From the NCBI RefSeq assembly GCF_018889995.1, contig NZ_CP076547.1, positions 496,001 to 560,000 on the forward strand: a DNA stretch of 64,000 nt. Direction: 5' to 3'. The position numbers and the translations under genes were made by a program. The stretch comes from Subtercola sp. PAMC28395 (GTDB lineage Bacteria > Actinomycetota > Actinomycetes > Actinomycetales > Microbacteriaceae). Within the stretch, counting starts at the first letter, position 1. Every line of letters begins with the position of its first letter. Below are positions 59,962-64,000 of the stretch, piece by piece. The notes below the pieces were generated by a model, which saw only the letters and a program-made list of their open reading frames with translations, was not told where the DNA came from and made no database searches.

Positions 59962-61647
59962 CTAAGTGTTTGTTCGGTCGGCGGGAATGGGTGCATCTGG
60001 GGCGTCGCTGAGGGTCTTCGTGTGCCTGTCTGCGATCTCGGTCACAGCGCTCACGAGACGCGGGTCTTCGCCGCGTGCGAGCCCCGCATATTCGAGGGTC
60101 AGGGTACCGTCGCTGCGCTCTGTCGCCTTGACCCAGACGCGCCGGCGCGGGATGAACAGCGAGATGAGCAGGCCACCCAGCGCAGACGCTGCGAACAGCA
60201 GCACCCAGCCCTGGGTCGGGTCGTGGTGGATGTCCAGCGAGGCATAACGGTGAACGGCGTCGAAGCTGATCGTGCCGAGCCCGTCGGGCAGGCTCTGGCT
60301 GTCGCCCGGCTTGAGTTCGATCGACTTGACCCCGGTCTTGCCTCCGGTGAGCTGCGTCATCTTGTCGGTATTCAGCGAGTAGACCGAGGTCGGCACTCCG
60401 CCGTTCAGCCCCAGGTCTCCGTCATACACGTTGAGCGTGAGGACGGGATACTGCGCGTCAGGGTACGAGGAGTAGAACGCACCGGTCGTTGACGTCGCCT
60501 GCGTGGGGTAGAAGAACCCGATCATGCCGAGCTGTCTGGCCAGGCCATCCGGAATCTTCACCACACCGACGCTGGTCAGGTTCGCGTCCTGCGGCAGGAA
60601 CGGCACCGAGTCAGTGAACACCACGTTGCCTGCTGGGTCTTTCACGGTGATCGTGGGAGCGTAGCCGTTGCCCAGCAGGTAGACGTCGGTGCCACCGATG
60701 CGGAGCGGCGAGTTGACCTTGATGGTCGACTGCTGCGCTGGCTGGCCCTTCTCCTGTGTGGTGACCGTGGCGTTGTAGTCGATCGGCTGCCCGAAGGCTC
60801 CGTCTGCCTTCGTCTCGTAGGTTGCCGTGAACTGGTCGAGCTTCAACGAGTACGGGTCGAGCGAGTTCTCGCTGAAGAACCGGCCGGGGTTGAAGGTGTC
60901 GAAGGCGCTCAGCGTGTTCACGAACGTGCCTCCGCCCTCGACGAGGGTGCGCTGGCCCGCGAAGCCGAAGCCCCCGCCGACACCGACGGTCATCAGGATG
61001 CCCACCAGAGCTGCGTGAAAGACGAGGTTGCCCGTCTCACGGGCGTACCCACGCTCGGCCGAGACCGAGGCCGTGTCAGTGGAGCCATCGGCACCGGCGT
61101 CGGCGAAGACCACGACCCGGTACCCCGATTTGCGCAGCTGGCGCCGGGCGACCTCGATGGCCTGCACCGCACTGGTGCCCGATTCGGCTGCGAGCTCACG
61201 CTTCTGGAATCCACCCAGCCGCGCGAGATTGCGTGGGGTACGTGGAGGCTTCGCGCGGAGGGCGTCGAAGTGGTGCTTCGCGCGCGGTATGACACAGCCG
61301 ACGAGTGAGATGAAGAGCAGCAGGTAGATGCTCGAGAACCACACCGAGGTGTAGACATCGAAGGCCTGCAGCTTGTCGAGGAACGGCGCCAGCGACGGGT
61401 TGTCGGCGAAGTACTGGGTGACGCCGTTCGGGTCGGCGGCGCGCTGGGGAACGAGCGAACCGGGAACAGCCGCGAACGCCAGCAGCAACAGGAGGAAGAG
61501 CGCTGTGCGCATGCTGGTGAGCTGTCGCCAGAACCAGCGCAACCAGCCCACCAGGCCGAGTTTGGGCTGCACGATGTCGTCGCCGCCGGGGCCAGAGATG
61601 GCAACCGAGGGGTCGGGTGAGTCGATGTGATCAGATGGCCGGGACAA
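59962..61647 (-). CDS. resB: Cytochrome c biogenesis protein ResB
   Basis: 561 residues. Helices near 47-65, 105-125, 205-225 and 480-500 flank a large extracytoplasmic domain, the ResB layout. The frame starts at a TTG (61647) overlapping the ccdA stop; a GTG at 61572 (before Q-P-K-L-G-L-V-G-W) is an alternative start. It is the System II partner of CcsB in heme ligation. Confidence 0.92.
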   Translation of the reverse strand: MSRPSDHIDSPDPSVAISGPGGDDIVQPKLGLVGWLRWFWRQLTSMRTALFLLLLLAFAAVPGSLVPQRAADPNGVTQYFADNPSLAPFLDKLQAFDVYTSVWFSSIYLLLFISLVGCVIPRAKHHFDALRAKPPRTPRNLARLGGFQKRELAAESGTSAVQAIEVARRQLRKSGYRVVVFADAGADGSTDTASVSAERGYARETGNLVFHAALVGILMTVGVGGGFGFAGQRTLVEGGGTFVNTLSAFDTFNPGRFFSENSLDPYSLKLDQFTATYETKADGAFGQPIDYNATVTTQEKGQPAQQSTIKVNSPLRIGGTDVYLLGNGYAPTITVKDPAGNVVFTDSVPFLPQDANLTSVGVVKIPDGLARQLGMIGFFYPTQATSTTGAFYSSYPDAQYPVLTLNVYDGDLGLNGGVPTSVYSLNTDKMTQLTGGKTGVKSIELKPGDSQSLPDGLGTISFDAVHRYASLDIHHDPTQGWVLLFAASALGGLLISLFIPRRRVWVKATERSDGTLTLEYAGLARGEDPRLVSAVTEIADRHTKTLSDAPDAPIPADRTNT

Positions 61648-62374
61648 AACCTGTGATCACCGCCTGAAGCTGGTAGGTCCAGGCGGTCCAGAGACCGCTG
61701 ACCATGAGAATACCGATCACGACGAGCCCTGCTCCCCCGAGAATGTTGATGAAGCGAATATGCCGCTTCAGGAATGCGATGGAGTGCGTGACCCAGTTCA
61801 GGCCGAGCGCCACCAGCAGGAACGGGATCCCGAGACCGAGGCAGTAGAAGAGCCCGAGCAGCGCGCCACTGAATGCCGATCCGCCGCTGAGGCTGAGCGC
61901 CTGGATGGCGCCGAGGGTCGGGCCGATGCACGGAGTCCAGCCCAGACCGAAAACAATGCCGAGAATGGGGGCACCTGCCAGCCCGGTTGCCGGTCGCCAC
62001 GAAGGCTTGAAGGTGCGCTGCATGAAACTGAACTGCCCGATGAACACAAGTCCGAGCAGAATGACGACGACACCCAGCACCCGCGTGATGACGTCGCCCC
62101 AGACCAGAAGCCACACACCCAACGCACCGAACAGCGTCGAGGCTGCCACGAAGACGAGGGAGAACCCGAGAACGAAGAGGCTGATACCCAGAAGCACCCT
62201 GCGACGGTTCGCTCGTTCGCCCGGCTCGCTCAACCCGCCGACGTACGCGAGGTAACCCGGTACGAGCGGCAGCACACACGGCGAAGCGAACGAGACCAGG
62301 CCGGCCAGCATCGCGATGGGTATCGCCACGAGCAGCTGGCCGTTCAGCACAGCGTCGGCGAAGGGATTCACCAC
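61631..62374 (-). CDS. ccdA: Thiol-disulfide transmembrane protein CcdA
   Basis: 247 residues, six helices. F-A-S-P-C-V-L-P-L-V-P-G-Y near 30-42 and G-W-T-P-C-I-G-P near 145 hold the two redox cysteines. It carries reducing power across the membrane to ResA. It overlaps resB by 17 bases and starts five bases after resA. Confidence 0.95.
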   Translation of the reverse strand: MVNPFADAVLNGQLLVAIPIAMLAGLVSFASPCVLPLVPGYLAYVGGLSEPGERANRRRVLLGISLFVLGFSLVFVAASTLFGALGVWLLVWGDVITRVLGVVVILLGLVFIGQFSFMQRTFKPSWRPATGLAGAPILGIVFGLGWTPCIGPTLGAIQALSLSGGSAFSGALLGLFYCLGLGIPFLLVALGLNWVTHSIAFLKRHIRFINILGGAGLVVIGILMVSGLWTAWTYQLQAVITGFVPAI

Positions 62375-62379
62375 GGCGT

Positions 62380-63021
62380 TCAGCTCGCTTCAGCGACAGC
62401 GCCGCTGATGAGGGTGTCGAGGATGCTCGGCTCAGTGGTCTGGCCCAGGATCCGTGCGGCAACCCGGCCTTGCTTGTCGATCACGAGCGTCGTCGGCACG
62501 GCGTTGGGCGCGACGAGCCCTGCGAGGGCCAGCTGCACACCCCCATCGGTGTCGATGACAGACGGATAGGTGATGCCGAAGGACTTCTCGAACGAGAGGG
62601 CAGTGTCGGCCTGGTCGCGCACGTTCACGCCGAGAAAGCTCGCTCCCTTGTCGGCGTACTTCGCACTGAGGGTCTGCAGAGCGGGCGCTTCGGCCCGACA
62701 GGGCGCACAGCCTGCATACCAGAAGTTCAGAACAAGAACCTGGCCAAGATACTGCGAGGAGCTGACCGTGGTTCCGGATTCTGTGGTGGCCGTGAAGCTG
62801 ACGGGGGTGCCGCGGTTCTCTGCGGCAATCTCGGTCACGGTGCCGTCGCCGGCGATGTACTGCTTGGAGTCACCGCTGCGGTATTGAGCAGCAAGTGGGT
62901 CGCTCGAGCAGCCGGCGAGCAGACCTGCCAGCGCCAGAGCAGCGCCTAAGGCAAGCAGCCGACGCGAGGTACGAGCCCGAAAGGTTCGTGGGAAGAGGTA
63001 ATCAGGCATGCCCGGTGTCAC
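62380..63021 (-). CDS. resA: TlpA/ResA-like thiol-disulfide reductase lipoprotein
   Basis: 213 residues from the GTG at 63021, which overlaps the upstream stop (GTGA); an ATG four codons later (63009) is also possible. A lipoprotein signal ends at L-A-G-C. The thioredoxin domain has the active site W-Y-A-G-C-A-P-C-R. It reduces the CXXCH cysteines of apocytochrome c so that heme can be attached. Confidence 0.93.
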   Translation of the reverse strand: MTPGMPDYLFPRTFRARTSRRLLALGAALALAGLLAGCSSDPLAAQYRSGDSKQYIAGDGTVTEIAAENRGTPVSFTATTESGTTVSSSQYLGQVLVLNFWYAGCAPCRAEAPALQTLSAKYADKGASFLGVNVRDQADTALSFEKSFGITYPSVIDTDGGVQLALAGLVAPNAVPTTLVIDKQGRVAARILGQTTEPSILDTLISGAVAEAS

Positions 63022-63662
63022 ACCGCCCCGTCGTCGGTGGCCAGCGCCAGGAGGTCGGCCGCTGGGTCTTCGTAGCCGACTTCGAGAAAGATGCCGCCGA
63101 CGCGCTCGAACGACGTGATGCTCGACAGGTTGCACCGTCTTTTGCGAGGGTCGTGCCACAGCCGTTGACCGGTGATCTCGAGGTGGGTCGCCCAGATCGG
63201 CAGCTGGTGGCTCACCATGACGACATCGCCCGAATCGACGGAGTCGTACGCGTCGTGAAGGGCGGCGATCATCCGGGTCGTGATGCTCTTGTAGGGCTCG
63301 CCCCAGCTCGGCTTGAACGGGTTTGCGACCCACGACCAGTTCTGAGGCCGGCGCAGCGTGGCGTTCCGCATCTGCGGGCTCATGCCCTCGAACTTGTTTG
63401 TGGGTTCGATGATGCGCGGTTCGGTCTGGATCTCAAGACCGAAGGCAACAGAGAGGGGTGCGGCGGACTCCTGCGCGCGCTGCAACGGCGAGGCGAAGAG
63501 TGCCGAGACCGGTCGGCTCCGCTGCGCGAGTTCGTCGGCTGCCGACTGTGCGATCTGCCGGCCGAGGTCTGAGAGCCCGAAGCCGGGCAGTCGCCCATAG
63601 AGCACGTGCTCGGGATTGAAGACCTCGCCGTGACGGACGAGATGGATTTGGCTGGCTACCAC
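63018..63662 (-). CDS. Histidine phosphatase family protein (phosphoglycerate mutase-like)
   Basis: 214 residues from the GTG at 63662, seven bases after TAGACT. The N-terminal I-H-L-V-R-H-G-E-V motif carries the phospho-His, L-S-D-L-G-R-Q-I-A follows, and V-M-V-S-H-Q-L-P-I holds the second His. The substrate is unknown. It precedes the res/ccd genes in several actinobacteria and is translationally coupled to resA here. Confidence 0.9.
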   Translation of the reverse strand: MVASQIHLVRHGEVFNPEHVLYGRLPGFGLSDLGRQIAQSAADELAQRSRPVSALFASPLQRAQESAAPLSVAFGLEIQTEPRIIEPTNKFEGMSPQMRNATLRRPQNWSWVANPFKPSWGEPYKSITTRMIAALHDAYDSVDSGDVVMVSHQLPIWATHLEITGQRLWHDPRKRRCNLSSITSFERVGGIFLEVGYEDPAADLLALATDDGAV

Positions 63663-63675
63663 GCCCCACAGTCTA
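63663..63675 (-). promoter_or_regulatory. -10 element of a probable leaderless promoter (phosphatase/res unit)
   Basis: TAGACT (63670-63675), seven bases, then GTG at 63662. It would drive the whole phosphatase-resA-ccdA-resB-ccsB unit. Confidence 0.5.
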
Positions 63676-63819
63676 CGGAGCGTAGAACAAGCCAAGCTGC
63701 TCAGCACCTGAATGAGTCATAAGTGATGAAGCTCAGCTTCACAAAAAGCGAAGAAGAACTAGATTGTGCTGAACAGTCAACAGGAGTGGAATGGAGTCAC
63801 GAAAGGATCTATCCACATC

Positions 63820-63951
63820 ATGGCTATCATCATCACCCTCACACTCCTCGGCATTCTCGCCGCCATCGCTATCGTCGCCGCGATCATCGAAACCGTCACT
63901 GACGGCTACGGCCACCGCTCCTCCGAGGTGCGCTTCAACCGCCTCCCGTAG
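63820..63951 (+). CDS. Very small single-helix membrane protein
   Basis: 43 residues: one hydrophobic helix (M-A-I-I-I-T-L-T-L-L-G-I-L-A-A-I) and a short polar tail with H-R-S-S-E-V-R-F. AAGGA lies about 13 bases before the ATG, a loose spacing; an in-frame start at 63766 exists. TAGATT at 63760-63765 is a possible -10. No family is recognised. Confidence 0.45.
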   Translation: MAIIITLTLLGILAAIAIVAAIIETVTDGYGHRSSEVRFNRLP

Positions 63952-64000
63952 GCACAGCTGCCGTCAGCGCAGCTCGCTTCGCGACGGCCACAGCACCTCC

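Overview
The window is a stretch of a high-GC Gram-positive chromosome, most likely an actinomycete of the family Microbacteriaceae. This is an inference from the protein families, the many GTG starts, the NusG with a long acidic N-terminus, the murB next to two MaoC-like genes, and the menaquinone and cytochrome c biogenesis layout. No rRNA, CRISPR array, prophage or complete insertion sequence is visible.

Layout. 1-2417 (minus): tRNA-Trp, secE, nusG, rplK and the start of rplA. 2642-10484: quinone oxidoreductase, flavin reductase, PLP aminotransferase, a Fic protein with altered motifs, then an ABC exporter and two-component system transcribed as one unit. 10534-15424: murB with two MaoC-like genes, a membrane-anchored unknown protein, a DUF4190 protein and aroQ. 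15616-18798: a secreted lectin/Ig-repeat adhesin-like protein. 19094-33962: a glycan locus of two divergent units. The minus unit encodes a hybrid histidine kinase with receiver and Hpt domains, a 1162-residue polytopic membrane protein and a polysaccharide pyruvyl transferase. The plus unit encodes a family 4 glycosyltransferase, a flippase, a family 2 glycosyltransferase, a STAS protein, a GAF-SpoIIE phosphatase, an RsbW-like kinase, a second STAS protein, a stand-alone receiver and a membrane-anchored EEP-family enzyme. All nine plus-strand genes overlap by 1-4 bases.

34012-45493 is mixed: a small membrane protein, tRNA-Met and tRNA-Thr, a GH13 enzyme, an inositol monophosphatase family gene, a lipoprotein, a secreted M15-like/DUF4214 protein, an MMPL transporter, tRNA-Tyr, a LacI regulator, a lytic transglycosylase and yajQ. 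45605-46803 is a decaying GntR/ABC locus. 46801-58836 is respiratory: fprA, a polyprenyl diphosphate synthase, and menG, menF, menD, menA, menE, menB and menC. 58861-63662 holds ccsB, resB, ccdA, resA and a histidine phosphatase gene.

Two results stand out. The glycan locus appears to carry a complete partner-switching module and a probable phosphorelay inside one translationally coupled operon, with no sigma factor in the window. In addition, about seventeen genes have a TANNNT hexamer exactly 6 (sometimes 7) bases before the start codon. That is the signature of leaderless transcripts; it fixes several start codons and supports a small gene that would otherwise be doubtful.
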